Source of the DNA: a bacterium
GTDB taxonomy: Bacteria > Bacillota > Clostridia > Oscillospirales > Oscillospiraceae
DNA: 29,435 bases
Direction of reading: 5' to 3'
NCBI GenBank assembly: GCA_004560375.1
Contig: SFVC01000033.1
Coordinates: 1-29,435 of the forward strand
Shown: positions 6,687 through 13,927 of the stretch, one piece after another
Position numbering within the stretch: position 1 is the first letter of the stretch
Layout: each line of letters opens with the position of its first letter
The notes under the pieces: generated by a model
Databases searched by the model: none
What the model was told of the DNA's origin: nothing
The model's input: only the letters and a program-made list of their open reading frames with translations
Program-made: the position numbers and the translations under genes

Positions 6687-8249
6687 GTGCATAAAAAGCT
6701 TCCCCATCCGCAGGAGCGGACAGAGCGGCGGATCTCCGCCGCGGCCAGCATCGGGATGTGCGTCCTGACGGTGCTGGCGCAGATCGCCACCACATTGCTG
6801 CTGACCTATTTCCTGCGGGAGAAAGCCAGCTATGTGTACAGCGTGCTGGAATTTATCGGCGCCATCATTGCCATCCGGGTCTACCAGCGTCCCGGCAGCC
6901 CCAGCTATAAGCTGGTGTGGATGTGCCTGCTGCTGGCGGTGCCGGTGGCCGGTATGATCCTGTTCTGCCTGTGGGGCGGCACCCATCAGGCCAAGCAGCT
7001 CAGCCTGCGGAAGGTCCCGCCCATCCCCCAGCGGGAGAGCCAGCGGATGGCCAGCGAGGCGAACCTCTCCCGGCTTACCCGGAAATCCCCGGCCTGGGGT
7101 CGGCTGGCGGCCTATCTGCAAAAACGGGGCTTTCTGCTGCACCGAAATACCGCCGCCCGGTATTTCGGGGACGGCGCCGCCTTTTTCGATGACCTCATTG
7201 CCCATCTCCGGCAGGCGGAGGTCTACATTTTCCTGGAATACTACATTCTGGCGGAGGGCCAGATCTGGGACCGCATTTTTGCGGTGCTGAAAGAGCGGGC
7301 CGCCGCCGGCGTGGAGATCCACATCATTTTTGACGATTTCGGCAACCTCACCCGGTTGTCTGACGCGACGCTCCAGACGATCCAGGACGCGGGCATTGAG
7401 GTGGAGGTGTTCAACCCCGTTCACCGTTATGTAAACCGCATTTATTTCAATTACCGGGACCACCGGAAGATCGCCGTCATCGACGGCCAGACGGCCTATA
7501 CCGGCGGCATCAACATCGCGGATGAGTACGCTAACATCGTGGAGCGGTTCGGCCACTGGAAGGACAGCGGCGTCCGCATCGACGGCGAAGGCGCCTGGGG
7601 GTTTGCCGCCCAGTTTATGCAGATGTGGAAGATGATGGGCCGGACCTTTTCCAACGAGGATGACTACTACCGTCCCCGGCATGAGATGCCGGAGTGTCCC
7701 GGCTGGTGCCAGCCCTTCACCGACGGCCCCCTGAACAACCCGGACAACCCGGTGGAGGAGACGTACCTCCAGCTCATTTCCTCCGCCCAGAAAATGCTGT
7801 ATATCACCACGCCCTATTACGCGGTGGAGGAGTCCATGCAGCAGGCGCTGTGTATCGCGGCGGACGCCGGGGTGGATGTGCGGCTGCTGGTGCCCGCCAT
7901 CCCGGATAAGAAGTACGCCTACATGGTGGCGGAGACCTACTGGGGTGAGCTGCTGGCCCACGGTGTGAAGATTTACAAGTATGCCCCCGGCTTCGTCCAC
8001 GCCAAGAGCGTGATGGTGGACCGGGAGGTGGCCCTGGTGGGCAGCACCAACATAGACTACCGGACCTTCCAGCTCCACTACGAATGCGCCGTGCTGATGT
8101 ACCACATGCCGGTGGTGGAGGAACTGCTGGAGGACATGGACGATATGATGTCCAAGAGCAAGCAGTACACGCTGGAGGAGTGGAACAGCCGCTCCTGGAT
8201 GCGGAAGATGTTTTCCTCCATTTTGCGGCTGGGGGCCATATTCCTATAA
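6687..8249 (+). CDS. cls: Cardiolipin synthase
   Basis: A 520-residue phospholipase D-superfamily enzyme that condenses two phosphatidylglycerols into cardiolipin. Two or three N-terminal membrane segments are visible (about 20-42, 50-66 and 77-96). They are followed by two PLD domains with HxKxxxxD motifs: His259-Lys261-Asp266 in DHRKIAVID and His438-Lys440-Asp445 in VHAKSVMVD, the latter followed by GSTNIDYRTF. The start is a GTG at 6687, nine bases after GGGAGG; there is no earlier in-frame ATG with a site. It has its own promoter and terminator. It may use the PG whose precursor a YqeG-like phosphatase could dephosphorylate, though the genes are not linked. Confidence 0.95.
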   Translation: MHKKLPHPQERTERRISAAASIGMCVLTVLAQIATTLLLTYFLREKASYVYSVLEFIGAIIAIRVYQRPGSPSYKLVWMCLLLAVPVAGMILFCLWGGTHQAKQLSLRKVPPIPQRESQRMASEANLSRLTRKSPAWGRLAAYLQKRGFLLHRNTAARYFGDGAAFFDDLIAHLRQAEVYIFLEYYILAEGQIWDRIFAVLKERAAAGVEIHIIFDDFGNLTRLSDATLQTIQDAGIEVEVFNPVHRYVNRIYFNYRDHRKIAVIDGQTAYTGGINIADEYANIVERFGHWKDSGVRIDGEGAWGFAAQFMQMWKMMGRTFSNEDDYYRPRHEMPECPGWCQPFTDGPLNNPDNPVEETYLQLISSAQKMLYITTPYYAVEESMQQALCIAADAGVDVRLLVPAIPDKKYAYMVAETYWGELLAHGVKIYKYAPGFVHAKSVMVDREVALVGSTNIDYRTFQLHYECAVLMYHMPVVEELLEDMDDMMSKSKQYTLEEWNSRSWMRKMFSSILRLGAIFL

Positions 8250-8250
8250 T

Positions 8251-8276
8251 AAAGAGGGGACTGGCGTCCCCCCTTT
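8251..8276 (+). terminator. Terminator of cls, shared-module type
   Basis: AAAGAGGGGAC at 8251-8261 pairs with GTCCCCCCTTT at 8266-8276 around TGGC, with one A-C mismatch. It begins one base after the stop codon. The same two arms, with the same mismatch, occur on the minus strand directly after the aconitase stop (28394-28418). Confidence 0.8.
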
Positions 8277-8287
8277 AAGATTCCCCC

Positions 8288-8451
8288 CACCAGTGAATAC
8301 GATTCACTGGTGAACGCGCCCAAGGCGCTTAGGTCAAAGTATTTTTGTCAGGCGCATGTCCTGACAAAAATGATTGAAATTGATTCTTTTGCCGGAGGCA
8401 AAAGAACCAGGGGCGTGCCCCTGGACCCCAGGGGGCGGCCATCGGCCGCCC
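8288..8451. repeat. Array of five consecutive perfect hairpins in an intergenic gap
   Basis: The 230-base gap between cls and the ttcA-like gene contains, after the terminator, five perfect inverted repeats. They are CACCAGTGAAT/ATTCACTGGTG (8288-8312, 3-base loop), ATTTTTGTCAGG/CCTGACAAAAAT (8341-8371, 7-base loop), TTCTTTTGCC/GGCAAAAGAA (8384-8406, 3-base loop), CCAGGGGC/GCCCCTGG (8407-8424, 2-base loop) and GGGCGGCC/GGCCGCCC (8433-8451, 3-base loop). The last four are nearly back to back. No coding frame is convincing. The first repeat is closely related to one at 28199-28222. They look like a mosaic of short palindromic intergenic elements. Confidence 0.7.
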
Positions 8452-8479
8452 ATCATTTCTGAATGCACCGGAGGTTCCC

Positions 8480-9349
8480 ATGTCCCGTGAACTGACGCCC
8501 CAGGAGATTGCCGAGCGCAGTCTCATCAAAACCTACCGCAAACAGCTCTGGAATCCGTTCATCGCCGCCGTGAAGCGGTATGAGCTGGTGTCCCCTGGGG
8601 ACCGCATTGCCGTGTGTATCTCCGGCGGCAAGGACTCCGTGGTGCTGGCAAAGCTGATGCAGGAGCTGCAAAAGCACACGGACCAGCCCTTTGAGCTGAC
8701 CTTTCTGGTGATGGACCCTGGCTATAACCCGGAGAACCGGGCGCTGATCGAGGAGAACGCCCGGACACTGGGCATCCCCATCACCATATTTGACAGCGAT
8801 ATTTTCGATGTCACGGTCCAGGTGGACAAAAACCCCTGCTACCTCTGCGCCCGGATGCGCCGGGGCTTTCTGTACGCCAAGGCCCGGGAGCTGGGCTGCA
8901 ACAAGATCGCCCTGGGTCACCACTTTTCTGATGTGGTGGAGACGACCCTTCTGGGCCTGTTTTACGGCGCCCAGCTCCAGGCCATGCCTCCCAAGCTCCA
9001 CAGCAAAAACTTCCCGGGCATGGAGCTGATACGGCCCCTCTACTGCGTCCATGAGGACGCCATCATCGCCTGGAAAAACTACAATCATCTGCGGTTCCTC
9101 CAGTGCGCCTGCCGGTTCACGGAGGAGCGGGACGCGGCGGAGGACGGCGTGGGGGAGAGCAAGCGGCAGGAGATGAAGCTGCTGCTGCGGGAGCTGAAAA
9201 AGACCAATCCCAACATTGAAAAGAGCATCTTCCGGGCCATCCACGGCGTCCAGCTGGATACGTTTCCCGGCTTTAAATACCGGGGCAAAGCCCATTCCTT
9301 CCTGGACTTCTACGATGACCCCGACCCACTGGGGGAGGATGACGCCTGA
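8480..9349 (+). CDS. TtcA-family tRNA 2-thiocytidine synthetase-like protein
   Basis: A 289-residue PP-loop ATPase. SGGKDS at 48-53 is the pyrophosphate-binding loop. Cys120 and Cys123 (CYLC) and a later Cys209/Cys211 (LQCACRF) match the three cysteines that hold the [4Fe-4S] cluster in TtcA, which thiolates cytidine 32 of tRNA. GHHFSDVVETTLLGLFYG is the second family signature. The ATG at 8480 follows GGAGG. No clear promoter is visible in the hairpin-rich gap upstream. The Sel1 gene begins 11 bases after the stop and is probably cotranscribed. TtcA proper is best known in proteobacteria; clostridial homologues may act on other tRNA positions. Confidence 0.88.
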   Translation: MSRELTPQEIAERSLIKTYRKQLWNPFIAAVKRYELVSPGDRIAVCISGGKDSVVLAKLMQELQKHTDQPFELTFLVMDPGYNPENRALIEENARTLGIPITIFDSDIFDVTVQVDKNPCYLCARMRRGFLYAKARELGCNKIALGHHFSDVVETTLLGLFYGAQLQAMPPKLHSKNFPGMELIRPLYCVHEDAIIAWKNYNHLRFLQCACRFTEERDAAEDGVGESKRQEMKLLLRELKKTNPNIEKSIFRAIHGVQLDTFPGFKYRGKAHSFLDFYDDPDPLGEDDA

Positions 9350-9360
9350 CAGGAGAAAAT

Positions 9361-11397
9361 ATGGAGTATTACCGTTGTGAAAATCCGGACTGCGGCTTTG
9401 TGGCCGAAGCGGAGCCGGATTTTTGCCCCCGCTGCGGCGGAACGTTCTTCAACGCCGTGACGGAGGAGGAACTGACCGCGGCCAACTGGGTGTCCCTGGG
9501 CAATGATGCCGTGGATGATGCGCGCGGGACCGACGCCCTGGCCTGCTACCAGCGGGCCGTCGCCATGGATGACCCCCTGGGCCTGACGAATCTGGCCTGG
9601 TGCTTTGAGGCGGGGGTGGGCGTTCCGGCGGATCCCCGGCAGGCGGTGCTGCTGTACGTCCAGGCCGCGGCCCGGGATTACATACCGGCTCTGACGAATC
9701 TGGGCTACTGCTATGCCAACGGCATTGGTGTGGAACAGGATGACGCCAAAGCCGCGGAGTGTTTCCAAAAGGGCGCGGCGCAGGGCTTTCCCCGGGCCCA
9801 GTTCCTGCTGGGCGAGGCACACAGCCGGGGCGCGGGTGTGGAGCAGGATGACGCTGAGGCAGTGAAGTGGTACCGCTCCGCCGCCTGGCTGGGGTATCCG
9901 CCAGCGCAGACGGAGCTGGGCCGGTGCATGGAATTCGGCGCGGGCACTCCGAAGGACCTGGAGCAGGCGGTGCGATGGTATCGTGCCGCCGCGGAGCAGG
10001 GCCACGCTCCCGGCCAGTGCTGTCTGGGATTTTTGTATGAGATCGGCCAGGGCGTGGAGCAGAGCTGGGCGGATGCGGTCCGCTGGTACCGCGCGGCTGC
10101 GGAGCAGGGCTATCCCCGGGCGCAGTGCAATCTGGCCTGGTGCTATGAACACGGAAAAGGTGTGGAGAAGGATCTAAAGTCCGCTCTCTCCTGGTACCGC
10201 GCAGCGGCAGACCAGGGCTATCCCCGGGGGCTGTTTGCCGTTGCCCGGGCTTATGACTATGGCAATGGCGTGGAGCAGGACCAGGCGGAGGCCTGCCGCT
10301 GGTATCAAAAGGCGGTGGACGCCGGTTCCGCCGCGGCCATGTGCGATTTGGGCGTCTGCTACGAGCGGGGAGAGGGCGTCCCCCGGGACTATGAGAAGGC
10401 GGCGAAATTGTACCGCCGTGCGGCCGACGCCGGTAATCTGGCGGGCCAGTGCAATCTGGGCTACCTGTACGAGTTCGGCCGGGGCGTGGAACAGAGCTGG
10501 GAAGAGGCGGCGAAGTGGTACCGTGCCGCCGCGGTGAAGGGATTCGCCCGGGCGCAGTGCAACCTGGCCTGGTGCTATGAGCACGGCAAAGGCGTGGAGC
10601 GGAATCTGAAGCGGGCTGCCCATTGGTATCGCCAGGCGGCGGACCAGGAGGACCCCCGGGGCATGTACTGCATGGGGGTCTGCTGCAAGCGTGGCCGCGG
10701 CGTGGAGCAGGATTGGGCGGAGGCCGTCCGCTGGTATGAGAAAGCGGCGGACGCCGGCTATGCCGCCGCCCAGTGCAACCTGGGTGTGTGCTATGAGCAC
10801 GGCGAGGGCGTGGAAGAAGACCTCTGCAAAGCGGCGGAGCTGTACCGTGCGGCGGCGGAGCAGGGCGACCCGGCGGGCCAGTGCAACTTAGGCTACCTGT
10901 ATGAGAGCGGGAAAGGCGTGCCCCAGAGCTGGGAGGAAGCCGCCAAGTGGTACAAAGTGTCCGCCGATGCCGGCTACGCCCGTGCCCGGTGCAACTTGGG
11001 CGTGTGCTGTGAATTTGGCCACGGCGTGGAAAAAAACGTGAAAAAGGCCGCGGAACTATACCGCCAGGCGGCGGAGCAGGGCGACCGGACGGGCCAGTGC
11101 AACCTGGGCTACCTGTACGAGACCGGCGTGGGCGTGACCAAGAGCTGGAAGGAGGCTGTGCTTTGGTACCGGAAGGCGGCGGAGCAGGAACTGCCCCGCG
11201 CCCAGTACAATTTGGCCTGGTGCTATGAAAATGGCCGTGGCGTGGAGAAGGACAGAGACCGGGCGCTGGAGCTGTACCGCAAAGCGGCGGAACAGGACTA
11301 TGCGGACGCTCAAAAAGCGTTGGCCCGACTGTCCTGCAGCGGCCGGGAGAAAAAAAGCGGATTCTTCAAAGGATTTTTCGGTGGCCGAAAGGGGTAA
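9361..11397 (+). CDS. Sel1-repeat protein with N-terminal zinc ribbon
   Basis: A 678-residue protein. Residues 6-25 hold a zinc ribbon (CENPDC and CPRC). Residues 40-75 are a degenerate TPR-like lead-in. Residues 76-651 are exactly 16 tandem 36-residue Sel1 repeats (pattern xNLGxCYExGxGVExDxxxAxxWYRxAAEQGxxxAQ). A short basic tail ending GFFKGFFGGRKG follows. Sel1 arrays form right-handed solenoids that bind other proteins. There is no signal peptide, so it is probably cytoplasmic. The repeats fall into types that recur with a four-repeat (144-residue) period: repeats 5-8 and 9-12 have the same order and 13 begins another round. The start follows AGGAGA, and spacing suggests an operon with the TtcA-like gene. 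Client and function are unknown. Confidence 0.93.
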   Translation: MEYYRCENPDCGFVAEAEPDFCPRCGGTFFNAVTEEELTAANWVSLGNDAVDDARGTDALACYQRAVAMDDPLGLTNLAWCFEAGVGVPADPRQAVLLYVQAAARDYIPALTNLGYCYANGIGVEQDDAKAAECFQKGAAQGFPRAQFLLGEAHSRGAGVEQDDAEAVKWYRSAAWLGYPPAQTELGRCMEFGAGTPKDLEQAVRWYRAAAEQGHAPGQCCLGFLYEIGQGVEQSWADAVRWYRAAAEQGYPRAQCNLAWCYEHGKGVEKDLKSALSWYRAAADQGYPRGLFAVARAYDYGNGVEQDQAEACRWYQKAVDAGSAAAMCDLGVCYERGEGVPRDYEKAAKLYRRAADAGNLAGQCNLGYLYEFGRGVEQSWEEAAKWYRAAAVKGFARAQCNLAWCYEHGKGVERNLKRAAHWYRQAADQEDPRGMYCMGVCCKRGRGVEQDWAEAVRWYEKAADAGYAAAQCNLGVCYEHGEGVEEDLCKAAELYRAAAEQGDPAGQCNLGYLYESGKGVPQSWEEAAKWYKVSADAGYARARCNLGVCCEFGHGVEKNVKKAAELYRQAAEQGDRTGQCNLGYLYETGVGVTKSWKEAVLWYRKAAEQELPRAQYNLAWCYENGRGVEKDRDRALELYRKAAEQDYADAQKALARLSCSGREKKSGFFKGFFGGRKG

Positions 11398-11427
11398 AAA
11401 AAGTCAAAAAGAATTTCAGAAATCCCC

Positions 11428-11455
11428 TTGACAAAAAAACGAATTTCTGTATAAT
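11428..11455 (+). promoter_or_regulatory. Promoter of tRNA-Gln
   Basis: TTGACA at 11428-11433 and TATAAT at 11450-11455 are separated by 16 bases, about 30 bases upstream of the tRNA. Confidence 0.85.
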
Positions 11456-11484
11456 AATATCTGTTCGCTGCGGCGGACAGGTAT

Positions 11485-11558
11485 AGCGGGTTTGTGTAAA
11501 GGTAGCACAGCAGACTCTGACTCTGTATGTGAGGGTTCGAATCCTTCACCCGCTGCCA
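11485..11558 (+). tRNA. tRNA-Gln (anticodon CTG)
   Basis: A 74-base cloverleaf. The acceptor AGCGGGT pairs with ACCCGCT, followed by G and an encoded CCA. The D arm is GTG...CAC with AAAGGTA in the loop. The anticodon stem GCAGA/TCTGT encloses the loop CTCTGAC, giving anticodon CTG (reads CAG, Gln). The T arm is GAGGG/CCTTC with the TTCGAAT loop. A consensus promoter precedes it and a strong terminator follows, so it is expressed alone. Confidence 0.95.
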
Positions 11559-11563
11559 AATGA

Positions 11564-11598
11564 AAAACCTCGGAACTTCAATGGTTCCGAGGTTTTTT
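11564..11598 (+). terminator. Terminator of tRNA-Gln
   Basis: CCTCGGAAC at 11568-11576 pairs with GTTCCGAGG at 11584-11592 around a seven-base loop. Four A precede the stem and six T follow it. Confidence 0.93.
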
Positions 11599-11619
11599 CT
11601 TGCATTTCAATGGATTGGC

Positions 11620-11662
11620 GGTTTTCTGAGGGCCCTTTTTTCATAAATAATATCAGAAAACC
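11620..11662. other. Inverted repeat between tRNA-Gln and the convergent methyltransferase gene
   Basis: GGTTTTCTGA at 11620-11629 is perfectly complementary to TCAGAAAACC at 11653-11662 across 23 bases. It lies directly after the stop of the minus-strand methyltransferase gene, so it may help end that transcript, but it lacks a U-tract after the stem. Confidence 0.4.
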
Positions 11663-11665
11663 TCG

Positions 11666-12493
11666 CTACCACGCCCGCAGCTCCCAGAAAGCGACGGCGC
11701 TGGCCGCCGCCACATTCAGAGAGTCCACCTGGTGGGCCATGGGGATACGGACGGTGTAATCGCATTCGGCGATGGTGCGCTCCGCCAGGCCGTCGCCCTC
11801 GGTGCCCAGTACGATAGCCAGCTTCTCTTCCGCTGCCAGGCGGGGATCGTCGATGCTGACGGAGTCGTCACGCAGGGCCATGGCGGCGGTCTGGAACCCC
11901 AGCTTCCGCAGCCGTTCCAGTCCCGGCTCCGGCCATTCCGACGGTTCGCTGCCGATGCGGGTCCAGGGCACCTGGAACACGGTGCCCATGCTGACCCGGA
12001 CCGCCCGGCGGTACAGCGGGTCGCCGCAGGTGGGCGTGACCAGCACGGCGTCGATGTTCAGCGCGGCGGCGGAGCGGAAGATAGCGCCAACGTTGGTGGA
12101 GTCCACGATCCCCTCCAGCACCGCCACCCGGCGGGCGTTTGCGCAGACGTCTTCCACGGAGGGCAGGGGCGGGCGGCGCATAGCGCACAGCACACCCCGG
12201 GTCAGGGCGTAGCCGGTGAGACCCTCCAGAATTTCCCGGCTGGCGGTGTAGACGGGGATTCCTTCGCAGCGGGCGATAATGTCCCGGCCCTGCCCGTCGA
12301 TATGCCTGGGCTCCATCAGCAGCGACACCGGCTCATACCCTGCGTCCAGGGCCCGTCCGATGACCTTGGGGCTCTCCGCGATGAAAACGCCCTTTTCCGG
12401 CTCCAGCCGGTTTCGCAGCTGAGCCTCCGTCAGGCGGGCAAAAACGTCCAGCTCCGGCGCCGCGATGTCCGTGATTTTGATGATGTTCGGCAT
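11666..12493 (-). CDS. TrmH/SpoU-family RNA 2'-O-methyltransferase
   Basis: A 275-residue SPOUT methyltransferase that uses S-adenosylmethionine to methylate a ribose 2'-OH in tRNA or rRNA. The N-terminal part (about 15-95) is the substrate-binding domain. The C-terminal trefoil-knot domain shows motif 1 (STNVGAIFRSAAAL, with the conserved Asn and Arg), motif 2 (IVLGTEGDGL) and motif 3 (IPMAHQVDSLNVAAASAVAFWE). The ATG at 12493 follows GGAGAG. A perfect promoter lies just upstream, overlapping the end of pdaA. The exact target nucleotide cannot be read from sequence; the family includes 23S G2251 (RlmB) and other enzymes. Confidence 0.92.
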   Translation of the reverse strand: MPNIIKITDIAAPELDVFARLTEAQLRNRLEPEKGVFIAESPKVIGRALDAGYEPVSLLMEPRHIDGQGRDIIARCEGIPVYTASREILEGLTGYALTRGVLCAMRRPPLPSVEDVCANARRVAVLEGIVDSTNVGAIFRSAAALNIDAVLVTPTCGDPLYRRAVRVSMGTVFQVPWTRIGSEPSEWPEPGLERLRKLGFQTAAMALRDDSVSIDDPRLAAEEKLAIVLGTEGDGLAERTIAECDYTVRIPMAHQVDSLNVAAASAVAFWELRAW

Positions 12494-12531
12494 ACGATCT
12501 CTCCAGTCGGAAAAATTTTCACGATGGAGAC

Positions 12532-12560
12532 ATTATAGCCCTGGGTCACGGCGCTGTCAA
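12532..12560 (-). promoter_or_regulatory. Promoter of the TrmH-type gene, overlapping the 3' end of pdaA
   Basis: On the minus strand, TTGACA (12555-12560) and TATAAT (12532-12537) are spaced by exactly 17 bases. Four bases of the -35 box lie inside the last codons of pdaA, so the two genes are adjacent without a terminator between them. Confidence 0.88.
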
Positions 12561-13375
12561 ACCTCCGGCAGCTCGTCCAGGGAGGCAAAGGTGAACCCCA
12601 TGCCCTCCCACTTGGTCAGCAAGTCGTCCAGGATTTCCGCGTTGGTTTTGGAGGTGGAGTGGAGCAGGACGATGGCGCCGTCGTGGATGCGGGGCAGCAG
12701 TTTGGCGTAGGCCTGTTCCGCCGTGGGCTGGTTGTCCACATACCAGTCCACATAGGCCAGGCTCCAGAAGATGGTCTTGTACCCCAGCGCCTGGGCCTGC
12801 TTCAGGTTCTCCACGCTGTATTTTCCCTGGGGCGGGCGGTAGTACATAGGCAGGTTCTCGCCCACCGTCTCCTTGTACAGCGCCGCCAGAGATTCCAGCT
12901 CTTTCTGGAAAGCCGCCTGATCACTAATGACCGACATATCCGGGTGGTGGTAGGTGTGGTTGCCCACGATGTGCCCCTCCGCCGCCATCCGCCGGATGAT
13001 GTCCGGCGCGGTCTCGATCATATTTCCCACCACGAAGAAGGCGGCGGGGGCATTGTGCTTTTTCAGCGTGTCCAGAATGGATTCCGTGTATCCGTTCTCA
13101 TACCCGCAGTCAAAGGTGAGATAGATGACCTTTTGGGAGGTGTCCCCCAGGTAGTAGGCGTCGTACTGGGCCAGATCCTCCACCGTGGCATTGCCCACCG
13201 GGGACTGCCCCTCGTTGGGGAAGGACAGTCCCCAATTGGCGGCGGATGCGGGGATGGCGGCGGATGCGGACGCGGCCTCGGACCGGGACGTCACCCGGCC
13301 CTGGACGTACAGCGCCCCCGCCAGAAACAGGCAGGGAAGAAGCAGCATCAGGGAATTGCGGAGCAAACGGCGCAT
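12557..13375 (-). CDS. pdaA: PdaA-type polysaccharide deacetylase (cortex muramic delta-lactam)
   Basis: A 272-residue carbohydrate esterase 4 enzyme. Residues 1-25 form a signal or anchor segment (RRLLRNSLMLLLPCLFLAGALY). The NodB domain has motif 1 TFDCGYENGYT (Asp89 catalytic), motif 2 HTYHHPD (His140 and His144 for the metal), motif 3 YYRPPQGKYS, WSLAYVDW and the late IVLLHSTSKTNAEILDD. The FDxGYENGYT form is typical of PdaA, which removes acetyl groups from N-acetylmuramic acid during formation of cortex delta-lactam needed for germination, so the organism is likely a spore former. The start at 13375 follows AGGAGG. No convincing sigma-G site was found, and expression timing is therefore inferred only from family. 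Confidence 0.9.
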   Translation of the reverse strand: MRRLLRNSLMLLLPCLFLAGALYVQGRVTSRSEAASASAAIPASAANWGLSFPNEGQSPVGNATVEDLAQYDAYYLGDTSQKVIYLTFDCGYENGYTESILDTLKKHNAPAAFFVVGNMIETAPDIIRRMAAEGHIVGNHTYHHPDMSVISDQAAFQKELESLAALYKETVGENLPMYYRPPQGKYSVENLKQAQALGYKTIFWSLAYVDWYVDNQPTAEQAYAKLLPRIHDGAIVLLHSTSKTNAEILDDLLTKWEGMGFTFASLDELPEV

Positions 13376-13448
13376 GAAAAGACCTCCTGTCAGCAGTGAT
13401 GCCACCAGTTTGCCCGAAAATCCAGGAATTATTATTGTTATGTAAACC

Positions 13449-13477
13449 TTGCAAAGGCTGTCGAAATCTGGTATGAT
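13449..13477 (+). promoter_or_regulatory. Promoter of the 13518-15321 three-gene unit
   Basis: TTGCAA at 13449-13454 and TATGAT at 13472-13477 are spaced by 17 bases, 40 bases upstream of the first ATG. Confidence 0.75.
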
Positions 13478-13517
13478 AAACGCCGGACGTGACACAAGAC
13501 CGAGAGGAGATGACGCG

Positions 13518-13925
13518 ATGATCGCCGCTGTCTGTATTGATGACCGGAACGGCCTGCTGTTCAACCGCCGGCGGCTCAGCCGGGACCGTGCCCAGCAGGA
13601 GGACCTGCTGGCCCTCTGCGGTGAAAAGCCGCTGTGGTTGGCGCCTTTTTCCGTGCCCCTGTTCGACTGGGCGCCGGAGCGGGTGCGGGTGGAAGAGAAG
13701 TTTCTGGAACAGGCCGCCCCCGGAGACATCTGCTTTGTGGAGGACCGCCAGCTCCCGGCGGAGAAGCTGGAGGGCCTCATCCTCTACCGCTGGAACCGGG
13801 CCTATCCGTCGGACGTGCGATTGGAGCTGGACCTGTCCCGGTTTGCGCTGACGGAGCGGGCAGAGTTTTCCGGCACCTCCCATGAGACCATCACCCGGGA
13901 ACGGTATACGAGAAAAGAGGACTGA
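13518..13925 (+). CDS. Conserved small protein of unknown function
   Basis: A 135-residue soluble protein. It starts MIAAVCIDDRNGLLFNRRRLSRDR and contains PGDICFVEDRQL, LILYRWNRAYPSD and a late SHETITRERY. The alternation of strands and helices and the conserved-looking DDRNG...FN..R start suggest a compact alpha/beta fold, but I cannot name the family. The ATG at 13518 follows GAGGAGA; the open frame extends upstream, but that part covers the promoter. It is the first gene of a unit with a membrane-anchored nuclease (two bases downstream) and an exonuclease, so a nucleic-acid-related role is possible by context only. Confidence 0.8.
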   Translation: MIAAVCIDDRNGLLFNRRRLSRDRAQQEDLLALCGEKPLWLAPFSVPLFDWAPERVRVEEKFLEQAAPGDICFVEDRQLPAEKLEGLILYRWNRAYPSDVRLELDLSRFALTERAEFSGTSHETITRERYTRKED

Positions 13926-13927
13926 CC

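Noticed and set aside
4981..6795. 604-codon minus-strand frame opposite pncB
   Set aside because: Antisense to a full-length pncB and crosses its promoter and terminator.
9586..11313. Regular 108-base repetition that could suggest a repeat array
   Set aside because: It is in frame throughout and encodes the 36-residue Sel1 repeats; it is not a CRISPR or tandem satellite.
13376..13448. Sporulation (sigma-G) promoter for pdaA
   Set aside because: An AT-rich stretch with CATAACA-like bases is present but no matching -35 at the right distance, so the claim cannot be supported.
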